A DNA stretch of 64,000 nucleotides from Hyalella azteca (lineage: Eukaryota; Arthropoda; Malacostraca; Amphipoda; Hyalellidae): positions 186,001 through 250,000 of the forward strand of contig NW_025947133.1 in assembly GCF_000764305.2 (NCBI RefSeq), in the 5' to 3' direction. Position 1 is the stretch's first letter. Each line of letters begins with the position of its first letter. The translations under genes and the position numbers were made by a program. The notes beneath the pieces were generated by a model that worked only from the letters and a program-made list of their open reading frames with translations, was not told the DNA's origin and searched no databases. Shown here piece by piece: positions 24,851-35,694 of this stretch.

Positions 24851-27800
24851 TTACGGCTGCTTGGCTGAGCGCAGTGCTTTTTCCAACATGAGTTGGCACG
24901 CCGCCCTCTTCATGGTGAGTTCCTCATGGAAGATGGCCAGCCGTTCTCTGTGTTCCTGGTCAAGAAGGTGAAGCTTCTGTGTGTGTTGAGCAGACAAGTC
25001 TTGCTGCTGCTCTTGCAGGAGCTGAAGACGCTCAGATAGCAATGCATTCTCGAACGTTATGCTCTCCAGCAAGTTATTCTCCCGGGAGAGAGGGCTGGTA
25101 TTCCCAATAGGATTTTGTTTCAGAAGCGAGGCATTCAAGAATGACGTGGGTTCTATGCTATTTAGTATCTTCATATTACTGAAAGTCTCTAAATTAAATG
25201 GCTGTGGACCAGGACCCATTTTTGGAGAACAAATGTTTGTACAATTAATATGAGAAAGATAACCGAGATTTTCAGTACTTGAATCCTCACATTTAGCACC
25301 AAATGGATTGCTATTTAAGGAGCTGTCATTCTTCAGAGGGAAGCCAGTGGCTGCTCTGGGAGGAACAGAAGATGTCCACATGCTTTCAAATTTATTTGTG
25401 CTTTGCCTATTGTGCTTCAAAAGGGAAAGAATGCTTCTAGTTGGGCTTGGAGGGAATAGAGTTTGCATGACTGAAGAATTGGACAAAACAATTTCAGGTA
25501 GAGTTGAGTGAGAATCACTTAATTCACTTCCATTAAGTGGACCAAAATGATTAGAATTAATAGTTAATTGAACATCAAATGGGGTATAAATTAAATCAGA
25601 AGAGCTTTTGTTATTAGCTAAAAGCGTTTTATCACTTTTCTTTTCATCTTCCATGGCTTCTTTGCCAATGCAATAAAAGGAGTCCATAGTGTCATCGTTC
25701 CTGTAGCCAGACTCTTTGGTCAAGTCTGTAGCCTCCGATGATTGGACAGTCACTGTTGTACTGGGTTCTGTCTTGCATATCTCTTTGTATTCTTTACTCT
25801 TTCCTGAGGACTTCAAGCTGAGATCTAAACACTCATCCAAATTATTGGGTTGATGGTGGATGTCATGCAATGAATTCAGTACAGAGAACTGCTGGGCCAT
25901 TAAACTGCGGCTGTATGGATGCCTCTCAAGCACTGTAAAAAAAAAATAAAAAATTTAAAATACGGTTTCCATACCAGATTTTGAGCAGCTACTTGCACTA
26001 TGCTGTAGGTGAAACAATATATAACAGACTAATTTCAACAAACATTTAAACAAATTTCAACAGATATGTTCTACATAGAGCTAACTCAATGATGTAGGTA
26101 CCATATGCCAGAAGTCCATACCTTGATGAGAAATGATGCAAAACAAACTAGTATGCTAAGTGTTTTCAGTATAAGATAGGTAGTAGATGGTATTACAAGT
26201 TGATCAAAGAGAGATGATGTAACATCCAGTTGATTCTAATTTAAGTGACAATACTGACTGCTGAAAAAAAGATTCAGGACACAGCTCAAAGAAATGGAAT
26301 AGGGATGTGAAGAGCTTTTTACCAGTAGATGAGCAGGATTAGTGAATAAGAATTCAAAGACAAACCTTGCAAGAAGAGAGTTAGTGAAGAAATGGACATG
26401 AATTACTTCACAGCCTGCAGGTAAAGTGGCAGAAGTTGCCATGTGGTTATTAGATATAAATTAAGATAAAACAAAGTGATGAAATTTCTGCGTGGCAAAA
26501 TCTCACCTGAGAGAAATGCAGTGACACTTGGCAGAAGCATTACAGCAGCTTCCTCTTGGTGTGAATCTGCTGACTCGGATATTTTAATATTCAGATTTGT
26601 AGCCTTGATGGCAGATTTATCAAGGTCTGTGAATTCCAATGATGAAGCTGAGCTAGCAGGAAATGGTGTCAGGCAATTTGATGTGGGACTTACATCATCA
26701 TGCACAGCATCAGGATCTCCAGGTAATATGGGAGAAGTTTCAAAACACTGAGCTTTGTCCATTAAATCTTCTAGTTCTGGACTGTGTTGCTTCAGACTGT
26801 CATCCATCAAGTTACTTTGAGAATTATAGTATATTGAAAGATCATTCTCTTGTTTCAAATTATCTTCTACAGAATCGGATTGGCAATTTTGATCTCCCTT
26901 TTGCACAGCTGCAAAGGAGGTTGAGTGCACTAGAGTTGGCCAGGTAAGATCAGGTGAAGTAGAAAGTGGAGTCTCACTTGAAAGATTAAGAGGTGCTATT
27001 GTTGGAGATGTTGAACAAACATTTGTAAGAGCAAAACAGGAATAACTGCTGGAGGACACTGTGCTGGAAAAAGGGAAGCAGGAAATGTTGGGATTATTCC
27101 CAAGTGATGTAGAGGAATCATATATTGAAGTCTCCAGGACAGTTTTAGCTTTTTTTGTTTGACCATCCATACTGTCATCAAACATTTCTATGTTAAATTC
27201 TTGAGGACTGAGAAGCAATTTATTGATATTAGCAGGGAGAGTTGATCCAACCATAGTATACATTGAATTTTGCAAGGGAGAATCATGAAGTTTTGTCATT
27301 GGCTGACATGTATTGCGGAGTGTGTCTGTGAATAGCAGTTCTGGAAAGCCCAAAACACCTTCCATCACCAAGCTGGGAGCCATGTCTTCTCCATTCAATG
27401 GAATCCCAGCTGAATTAGCTGTTGCTCTAGCTGCCTCAATGTGTTGCTGCACTCTAGTTAAGGGTAAATGTTATAAACACTTAGTTGTATTAACAAATTT
27501 TACAGCTCAATCTTATCAGTGAAAGATTAAAATAATCAAATTTCTCTGAATAAGAAAAGTATGTACAATACAAAAAGTTATGTACAATAAAAATTTATCA
27601 TTAACTGATCCAACTCCTTAACCATAGTTAAAATCAAATTTACTTCATACCTGTTAAGAGTTTTCTTTGCCTTAAATTTCATATTTTCCCAGCATCTTCG
27701 AAGTTCAACTGAATTTCTCTGAGTTAGAGTTTGTGGATGATGGTTGAATTTTTCAGCAATTCCAAGCCAGACTTCTTTCTTCAGATGCACTGAGACTCCA

Positions 27801-28054
27801 TCATTTCTTCTCGAAAGAATCACAGATTCATTGTCCAGAACCAGTTGCTGAAGGACTGATTTCTCATTGGCAGTGAACCATCGTTTTTTGCAACCATTCT
27901 TCTTATTATTATGCTGGTCTGCTTTCTTGGCCTTCTTCAAGCTTTGTGAAGGACATCCATCTACAATGTTAGGTGATGCAGAGGAAGATCTATCCATTGT
28001 GTCAATGTGTGGTGATGGTGGATTTATGGTAACACAAACTGGAGAGGAAGACAT
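24851..28054 (-). CDS. Myb/SANT-like DNA-binding domain protein (MSANTD type)
   Basis: Three coding exons: 27651-28054, 26507-27453 and 24851-25932, with GTATGA/CTAG and GTGAGA/ACAG borders and matching phases, giving 810 residues. The start is ATG at 28054 with A at -3; the frame is open further upstream but only reaches a TTG. Residues about 44-130 form a Myb/SANT-like trihelix domain (KKRWFTANEKSVLQQLV ... VWLGIAEKFNHH ... ELRRCWENMKFKAKK), as in MSANTD3/4 and zeste-type regulators, preceded by a Lys-rich nuclear-import-like stretch. The long middle is Ser/Thr/Asn-rich and acidic, probably disordered. The C-terminus is a Gln-rich coiled coil (ERLQLLQEQQQDLSAQHTQK) ending in SAKQP, the usual dimerisation tail of this class. 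A DNA-binding regulator is likely; target genes are unknown. Alternatively it derives from a domesticated Harbinger-type protein. Confidence 0.9.
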
Positions 28055-28439
28055 TGTTGCAAAATCATTTAGGAAACTCAAAATTGCCAATATAAAATTA
28101 AAATTCTTGCAAAAAAATAATCAGTGGAATTTCATATTGAATCTGTGAATAAAAACATGACAACACTTCAGTACAGTGAATATTAGACTCCTGCGTTTGG
28201 TATTTTTTTTAATCCGAGACGAGACGAGACAACAGGCTCTGTCCCGGTTCGCAATAAAAACCGGGACAATTTTCAGCCCTCCGTTGGAATTCCGGGACGA
28301 TACCGAGACGAGACGAGACATCCCGGTTAAAACAGGTACCTTAAAATTTCCCGGAATTTACAGCCATTTTAACGAGATATAACGAGACGAATCAATTATT
28401 GATGTGGTGTAAACTTTGGCTTACCGTCATACATTTATA

Positions 28440-28923
28440 CAGAGCTGTGCAGCGCTACTTTGAAATGTAGCGGCCGCTACCGCTACATGCTCTAAATGTA
28501 GCAGGCGCTACCGCTACCACTACAATGACTTAAATAAAGCGCCGCTACCCCTACCAAAAATGTAGCGGCCGCTACATGTAGCGCGCTACTGCCCACCTCT
28601 GGTAACAACAAACATGTTGACACTATTAACAGGCTGAGGTTGACAACATTACACCAAAATTGTTCATAACGGTACAGTTTTATTCTGTAATTTATATTAT
28701 GTATGTATCATGCTGATTTTTAAATAATCTTTAATACTATTAAGTAAAATCTAAAGGCTTTATCTATAAATGTAGCGGTGGCGCTGTAGTGGCAAAACCT
28801 CGTATCGCTACTTAAATATGTAGCGGGCGCTACTGCTACCGCTACAATTGCTTAAATGTAGCGCCATTACCGCTACTGAAAATGTAGCGGCCGCTACATG
28901 TAGCGCGCCACTGCCCACCTCTG
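28440..28923. mobile_element. Nested hAT-like element built of TGTAGCGGCCGCTACA modules
   Basis: Left end CAGAGCTGTGCAG and right end ...CTGCCCACCTCTG are imperfect inverted repeats of the CAGAGGTGGGCAG type common in hAT elements. An exact 8-bp direct repeat CATTTATA flanks it (28432-28439 and 28924-28931). The body is full of palindromic GTAGCGGCCGCTAC and GTAGCGCGCTAC units. A second right-end-like CTGCCCACCTCTG at about 28589-28601 splits it into a 162-bp foldback and a 320-bp part, so it may be two fused copies. Related sequence is at 49753-49870 and 50280-50607. Confidence 0.85.
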
Positions 28924-29699
28924 CATTTATATAATAACTTGAGATGTGTCCTTTTACTATTCTGATAGGAGCTTGGCAATTGAAATGATTTTTGCTACAA
29001 ATACATGTTGCGGTTTAATATGGTAGTTAATCTAAACAGGCAAATAAAAATGGAAAAACATGTTTTTTTTCAAAAATTGTGTTCTAAGATGGTTTGGAGG
29101 AGGCCATACTAGCTGTAGCTGGTGACATCGGCTGACTGGACAGACTTTAATTTGCCTCCAGCTCTATCACAGAATCAGATTCATCAATCTTGCCTTAAGC
29201 AATCTCCTTCAACAAAAAAGTTTGGAAAGAAAAATTAACAACATTTTAAAATACAACGAAGTTCAAGTTGGAAAAAATATAATAAATAACGTTGAACAAG
29301 CCCAAGTGTTTGATAACAATTCAGGAAACTGCGCAATTGTGCAGATTTCCTGCAGGCTTAGCACAAAATTTTACTAAAGGCAGAGATAATCTAATACTAG
29401 CTTTAGTATTATTAGGAATATCTTACCAGGTCTCCACTCCACTGTCTACTAATTGGCCGACTAATCTAGACACTGCGTTCCTACTCCCTATGCGCTCCAC
29501 GGCGCCTGAACTCGTTTCGAACGCGTAATAAACTTGACTCATATTCGTACGGTTTCCAAAAAGTGCCATCGAAGCCTTAGTTAATACTTAAGAGTTACAT
29601 TTGTGACTCAATACTCAGCCTTTCATACATCGACAGGTTTGCGGTGTTTGTCGGACCACTAATTAACTGCCATGTCAGTTAGTCAGACAAATTTTGCTA

Positions 29700-30075
29700 A
29701 AGACGTGCAACAAGGATAATTCCAGGCTTGAAGGGCAGGTCCTATGAAGAGAGATTGAAGATTATGAAGCTTCAAAGCCTCAGTTATCAACGTCTGCGCG
29801 GAGACCTCATTGAAGTATACAAGTATACTCATGGTCTATGCAAGGTCCCCGAAGGATTACTAGAATTTGAAACAAGAACCAACACCAGGGGCCACGGCTA
29901 TAAGCTAAAAACAACTGCGCTGCAACTTCTCCATGTGACAAAATTTCTTCTCGCTTCGAATCACCGACATGTGGAACAGCCTCCCCGATGACATCGTTGG
30001 CGCTCCAAGTATGAACGCGTTCAAAAATAGACTAGATAAAGCTATGGTAAGCTTATCGAACCCGGCGGAAGTCTA
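29700..30075 (+). pseudogene. Reverse-transcriptase C-terminal fragment of a non-LTR element
   Basis: The frame at 29728-29940 gives YEERLKIMKLQSLSYQRLRG and DLIEVYKYTHGL, the conserved end of CR1/Jockey-group ORF2 proteins. After a frame change near 29940 it continues as FFSLRITDMWNSLPDD and NAFKNRLDKAM, the same motif as at 18000-18165. It is truncated at both ends and lies within the 3.3-kb hAT-like element. Confidence 0.8.
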
Positions 30076-30559
30076 GTAGCTACTTTGAACTATCGTCAGT
30101 CGTGAAAAGATCCGGTCAAATGACACGATTTTAGATCTTTTGTGAACAAGGCACGAAAAGGAAAAGAATCGGCGACAGGCCACATCAGGCCTTCACTGCA
30201 GCGCCGAGAGCAGGGCTGGAAAAGTCGTATTTTTGTCTGAAATATCGCGGCTCTAATATCATATAATTTCAGTAGGTATGAAATCTCTCGGCTCAAATGT
30301 CATAAATTTTTGTTTGATTGAAAAATCACGGTTTGCAGTTTGCACTTCGCAAACATGTCACTTCATAAAATTTTTAACTTTCACAATCTGCATTGCTTCA
30401 CCGTTCCCGCCAAAATATCCTGAAGAAAAACATAAACATCGTAATGTAAACAAATCAACTACGGTAAACGTTTTGTTGAAGATCGCGCATAGTTGCGCTC
30501 ATGTCAAAGCGGTCAGACTGCATTAACACATGCTCAACAGCCTCAACTCACAGTAAAGA

Positions 30560-30930
30560 CAAATTTTATTGTTGCCATTTGACTGTTTTAGGGTAAATTA
30601 GAGATTTGGGGTAGCAGGTGCATCATGATGCATGGACGTTGTAAATAAATTTGCGCCTTGTAAATGGCTTTTCATGGCCGAGATATGGAATTCCAAGGCT
30701 AGGTGAAATGGAATCACAGCTCACGCTAGGTGAAATGGAATCATGGCTCAAAGAAATGGAATCACAGCTCTGAGCTCAAAGAAATGGAATTACGGCTCAA
30801 AGAAATAGAATCACGGCTGGCAAATCCATAAAACCATGGCTCAAAAAATTCAGTTGCGGCTTGCCAAGTAGATATAGGTATTTCATGCCTGGCCGAGAGC
30901 ACTAAGTTATGTTATGTTATGTTAAATCTG
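30560..30930 (+). repeat. Dispersed repeat R1, most complete copy, with TTATG tail
   Basis: Runs from GGGTAAATTAGAGATTTGGG through a block of TGGAATCACGGCTCAAAGAA-type units to GCTTGCCAAGTAGATATAGG and ends in (TTATG)n near 30912-30930. Partial copies: 85-225, 3405-3482, and 4140-4395 inverted. The short simple-repeat tail is SINE- or LINE-like, but no promoter boxes were identified. Confidence 0.6.
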
Positions 30931-31624
30931 CAATTAACTCAATTTACCTTGTAACTGTCTATGTCCCTATTAGCAATAAAGGGCTTACTTGTCATTCTTC
31001 AACCCATGTTTTCAAAATGATTCGTATTGTAATCAAAAAACTTGTTTTGTCTCAGACTCTCAAATAATTAAGACAAATCTCGTCTCGGCTCATTATGGGT
31101 ATTATTGCAGATTAACTACATCCAAAAAAAGGGTGTTTTTTTTTTAATTATATGTTTTTTGGGGTGTAGATTACGAATCTGAAATCCATTTTTGGCGGTC
31201 GGCATCGGAAAACCGATTTTTTTCGCAACTTACTAACATGGGGGTTACGTAACTTACGTTACCCACTCACCTTAGTTCATAATTTACCGGGACACAAGTT
31301 TTAAAGTCCGGGACAGAAGTCTTGTCTCGGTTCATATGTTTATTCCGGGACAAATTTTACCCTCTGTCCTGTTATTTTTTTCACGGAATTTTCTCATCTC
31401 GTTTCGTCTGTCCCGGTTCATTTCGAGAAAATTATTTTGAGACGCAGGACGCGGCAGGAGTCTAGTGAATATTTCTATAGCCTATACTGCCCTATACCTA
31501 TAGGCAGTGTGGAATTCTGTATAGTTAATATATTCTCATGTTAATATATGAAAACGTATCGAAAAATCAACCCTACCACCGCGTTACACCACCTCACCTT
31601 CCACTGCAGTGAAATCATATAAAC

Positions 31625-31662
31625 CTGTCTCTTATACACATCTAGATGTGTATAAGAGACAG
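31625..31662. other. Nextera mate-pair junction adapter (assembly contaminant)
   Basis: The 19-bp Tn5 mosaic end CTGTCTCTTATACACATCT is followed directly by its reverse complement, the exact 38-bp circularisation junction of Nextera mate-pair libraries. Translated on the minus strand it gives the well-known contaminant peptide VSYTHLDVYKRQ. It is not biological sequence; the DNA to its left and right may not be contiguous in the genome. Confidence 0.98.
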
Positions 31663-32870
31663 CGATACGAGTGATTAGTTCGACTCTGTTATGAGCGATT
31701 GTTCGACTCTGGATGATCAATGTTAGTTCATTGATCATCCCGCTAGATTGAATACCTAGCGGGAATCATCCCGCATCCCGCTAGGTATTCAATTCAGTAT
31801 CACGATAGCTTACATGTGATGTAGTTCTGATCGTCTGAACTCTGAATTGCGTGTTTAGTGTCGCATGATGGAAATCCCTGCCTAATGATTACATAATGAA
31901 GTTTAGTTCATTGCGGTCAACTTAAGAGACAAACTTTTAACTAACTAATACTTTATATAAGTCTAAGTTTAATTGTTGAGTGAAAGGTGCAGGCATAAAA
32001 CTTCCAAGTGGTTAGGTACTTTATAGAAACTGAGCAAGTTAGCCTATGTATTTTATGCCTTTAAGAAGTTCATTTTTTGCCTCAAATAACAATGTTGGAT
32101 AGAAAAAGTGGTCTTGGTGGATCGAAATAATATATGAACCTTCAAAATTAGAATTCCATCCTGCCTATAGGTGACATAAAATATAAATATTACATAGAAA
32201 AAATAAATGAATGATATAAAAAATTAGTACCCATATATATAATCTTTTTTATAACTTTATATATTTATGTTTATAACCTCAAGACTCAAGTTTTATGTTT
32301 TTATAACCCGCTTATCAAGACTTACCTATGTTTTTATAACCCACTCTAATATGTATCAACCCACCTGTATACATCATTCATATGCACACTAAAACTGCCT
32401 ATTTAATCTTGTAAATGCATCTATATCTCGTAAATGGGTCTATTCACCAGCACATGATTACTCCTACGGAGTCCTACCTACTCAGAAGACTTATATAACT
32501 CATCTCGCAAGAATAGTTCATTAGAATTTTTCTGAAACTGACAATTAAATGGCCAACTGCATGAATAATGATATTTTCCTTGTTAATATTGTAACATATT
32601 TCTTCTCAGTGAACCCACGGACAATTTATTTAGTAAGACACAATTTTTTCTCATACAATGAGAGGTTTGCTGAAGTGAGGAACATGACAACATGTGGCGA
32701 ATAATGGATCGATCGAATGCGGCGGAGAATCGGGCGATTCCGTAATTTTAGAAGCAGACACTGCAATAGCATACCACCAATAACATATATAACACTAGTG
32801 TCAAAAGAGACGAAAATCTTGAACCATAGCGTTTGAGGCAGTTATACCCGTTCTAAGTTTAAACATGTTA
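31663..32870. other. Unannotated AT-rich stretch with a short inverted repeat
   Basis: Just right of the adapter, about 31750-31792 holds an inverted repeat TTGAATACCTAGCGGGA / TCCCGCTAGGTATTCAA. The rest to 32870 shows no gene, RNA or shared repeat that I recognise. Confidence 0.5.
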
Positions 32871-32940
32871 AACGATTAATCACCTTTCAATTCAAGTAAA
32901 ACCTGACGATCACTTCAGGTTTCACAGGTTCAACGCTGAT

Positions 32941-33867
32941 GGCCCGTATGCTAAATAGGGCACTAGCACTACGAAGTAGCACTATGCACTACGAAGTGTT
33001 CTGTTGGTATGCTAAATACGTCACAGACACTAAGCACTTCGAAGTAGCTCTACAATGTTTAGTGTCGCTTAGTGTCGCACTACTGATTCGTATGCAGAAA
33101 GACTTTGAAGTGCTACTTCGCTGTTAGAGTACTTTATAGTGCCGCACTACGCTATGAGTCTATTGAAGAATGGTAGTTAAGTGCTCAAATAATTAATTAT
33201 TCTCTAATTAATTCTCATTCTTTGCAGAAGATTGGTGTAAAATGTCTAATTGTGATGGTAATGGTACTAGTGAAAATTGTGATGGTGAACTGAAATTCGC
33301 AATGCGTCTACGCAGCTTTCATATCATTTATTCAAAGTCCACGCTTCCCAAAGACATCGAACAAAAGAGAGAAGCATGGAAAGTTCTTGCAGAAGAATTA
33401 AAATGACTAAAAAAAGAAAATTCAAAACATGGTATCAAAAACAAGAAAAGTATTTTCTACTTCTACGCTGCTCATCTGTTTCGCCAAGGAAAATGTCAGC
33501 CATAAGAATAACATGTTATTCACTGAAGCGTTACACTTTGTTACATATTCTTGGCATGCTGTTCCTGAGGTCTTTACGCGATGATGCCTTTGCTGTAAGC
33601 CAAACAGATCCAAAGCTGACGAAGTAAACAAGGTGAAATATACCGTAGTGTCGTCGTGAAGTGCGGTGTGTAGGACACTTCAGATTTTTGTAGTGCGCGT
33701 TATGCTTTTGGCCCTATTTAGCATACCAACCGTAGTGTTCCATGCCGCACTATGGGTTGTAGTGCGTAGTGCTACTTCATAGTGCTAGTGCCCTATTTAG
33801 CAAGCACTACGGCTTGTAGTGCGTAGTGCTACTTCGTAGTGCTAGTGCCCTATTTAGCATACGGGCC
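32941..33867. mobile_element. Harbinger-like DNA transposon, 927 bp, with 3-bp GAT duplication
   Basis: Inverted ends GGCCCGTATGCTAAATAGGG and its reverse complement at 33848-33867 continue into CACTAGCACTACGAAGTAGC-type sub-terminal repeats over 200 bp at the right. A 3-bp GAT is duplicated (32938-32940; 33868-33870). The insertion lies in repeat R2, and an unoccupied R2 site (CGCTGATAT, about 34030-34038) is present nearby, which confirms the ends and the duplication. The element holds a short frame (33242-33406). A 3-bp duplication fits PIF/Harbinger, though the usual target there is TWA, so the superfamily is an inference. Confidence 0.8.
33242..33406 (+). pseudogene. Truncated MADF/Myb-like frame inside the Harbinger-like element
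   Basis: A 54-codon frame starts MSNCDGNGTSENCDGELKF and ends REAWKVLAEELK then TGA. The REAW..LAEEL pattern resembles the middle of a MADF or Myb-like domain, a class of accessory protein known in PIF/Harbinger elements. Coding-like sequence continues after the stop (KKENSKHGIKNKK) and then breaks up. It is too short for a firm call; no transposase is present. Confidence 0.4.
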
Positions 33868-34080
33868 GATATCTCAGAGATTTTTCAACCTAAAGAGTTC
33901 GGAGTGATGAAATAAGGTGAATCAATTACTTTTTCACTGTAAATAATCACTCCGCACTCGACCACAACATTTAGCACTCGCCAATAGTGCTTAGCGCACA
34001 ATGACCTCTACGGTTTAACTAATTAAACGCTGATATGTCGGAGAATATTAAACCAAAAGTGTGCGGAGTGATGACCACTT
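33868..34080 (-). repeat. Repeat R2 (about 165 bp), tandem copy interrupted by the Harbinger-like element
   Basis: Contains ATCACTCCGCACTCGACCAC, TTTAGCACTCGCCAATAGTG and AATATTAAACC. The same units occur in the opposite orientation, also as a tandem pair, at about 51126-51437. The first unit of this pair is split: its remaining part lies left of 32941. Confidence 0.75.
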
Positions 34081-34716
34081 TCCACTAGACAGCAAAACTT
34101 ATAGTATTCTATTCTCTCGCTCCTAGAGGCACTATAGCTTCTAAGGTTAAAAAAAGTGCAATCAGCCAAATTTTTATTAATTCCTTTGCTCCTGAATTTG
34201 CAAGGTACATAGTTTTTGGTTCATCGTTAAATGCATTGCACGATTGATAAACTATTAGCAAAGCTCTCTTTATAATCTCATTATCCGGGTAACATCCCTT
34301 TACGTTAAAATAAGTTCCACTTGATTTCTTTGCTTGATGAAATGTATTCAAGTAGAATGGAAATTAATATTTCTTTTTAATTTCACGTTAAATATTGTGC
34401 ATATTATTATGATTTCGAGCACAAGGGACACAAATATTTACCCTTAGGTAGCCTCCTACGGTTTGAAACGCAGGCTACGTGGTACCAGTCACGACACCGT
34501 TCGCCCTCACAAAATACCATTGTTGTGTCAGTTGGTTTCTTGCACGAAACTCATAGAAAACAGCGCTGAAACCTACCCACAAATTTGTTGGACCTTATTT
34601 CAGCCAATAAATCAGCAGTGGATGACAAGCCTAGTGGAACTTTGGTTGATATAGTAATTTTTTCATAACATGTCGGTACATCCCAAATTTGTTTCGTAAT
34701 AACGTCGCATGATTGT

Positions 34717-35195
34717 TCAACTTTGTATTTTTTTACACTCATTCAAAATGTATTTTCTTTTTTCATCAGAAGATTTTAGAGTTACATCGATCCCACAGAC
34801 TTTTTCTGCCCCTAAGTAGACGTACACTCCACAGTCAAAACTGTTCTTTTGACGCTCGATGTCCTGAGGTGCATTGAAGGTCCATTCGAATTTTTGGATT
34901 CCTTTGCTTGGATCCATTTGAGCGCTCCCAAAAACTGTGACAACATTTCAAGGATCGGCCTATTTACTTGATGAGTGCTGTCCAGACATGCTATTACTTC
35001 GAGATTTGGGCAAACTATGCACAAAATTCAGTGGTATCCTTCAACGTTCACAGGACATATTATCACGTCTTTTTCTAAAAGTTTTTCTCTGACTCCGTAA
35101 GTTAAGATTCGGTCAGTGATGCCATGTTTCTTCAGGCTTTCTACAATTTTAGTGTCCAGTTGCAGCACCAGCCAGCCAACACACGCATTCAGCAC
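34717..35195 (-). pseudogene. Ulp1-type (C48) cysteine protease remnant joined to a receptor-like exon
   Basis: Minus-strand sequence from 35195 reads VLNACVGWLVLQLDTKIVES and then REKLLEKDVIICPVNVEGYH, followed by TGA at 35028-35030 where Ulp1 proteases have Trp (the HW motif). It continues ILCIVCPNLEVIACLDS (catalytic Asp region). After a frameshift comes APQDIERQKNSFDCGVYVYL with the Gln and catalytic Cys region (FDCGVY), ending at 34717. Order and spacing of His, Asp, Gln and Cys fit family C48, so this is a dead copy. Such proteases are often carried by transposons. Because a good acceptor precedes 35195 and the phase fits, the first 14 or so residues could equally be the last transmembrane exon of the adjacent gustatory receptor. 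Confidence 0.75.
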
Positions 35196-35694
35196 CTGTG
35201 TAGATTAATTCACTTATTTATCCACACATGTTACCTCGACCGTTTGAAAAGCAACGTTACATACACCTCATTATGATGATGTACGTAAAATTCAACCAAG
35301 ATGTTCATTTGATTAGACTTAATTTGATTAAAGAGCTACGGAATTTTCGGAATATTTCTATCCAAAAACTTCCAATCTGACACTTTAAACGCTGCTTCAC
35401 TGGGTGACCTCAGTTACGATCAGGGGCGAGCAAGATACATCAATCACGATCCCAGAATGATGAAGTCTGTACAGTATGCAATCTATAGTTTTATTTTTTT
35501 CCTTATTTTTCCGTTGAGACAGATCGAGATATTGCTTAAATTAACGTACCGCCAACTCAAGTACTGGTACCACTTAAAGTGACTGGTTAGTGACTGGTAC
35601 CACTTAAAATGATCGCAGCATTTTATAATAGAAATTGTTTTCATCGATATTCGTCTCATTAATTAATTTCTACTAATCTATTCGTGAAGCTCAC

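Larger units (their letters stand above)
28184..31464. mobile_element. hAT-like composite transposon, 3.3 kb, with 8-bp target duplication
   Basis: Inverted ends TAGACTCCTGC (28184-28194) and GCAGGAGTCTA (31454-31464) are flanked by an exact 8-bp direct repeat GTGAATAT (28176-28183 and 31465-31472), as expected for hAT transposition. Both sub-terminal regions are rich in GAGACGAGAC and CCGGGACA motifs (28205-28330; 31080-31430), typical of transposase-binding repeats. Inside are another hAT-like element (28440-28923), a reverse-transcriptase fragment (29700-30060) and an R1 repeat (30560-30930). No transposase frame was recognised, so it is probably non-autonomous. It begins about 120 bp upstream of the Myb/SANT-like start codon and may affect that promoter. 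Confidence 0.8.

Noticed and set aside
31541..31738. 65-codon minus frame with VSYTHLDVYKRQ
   Set aside because: The peptide comes from the Nextera adapter; it is a known database contaminant.
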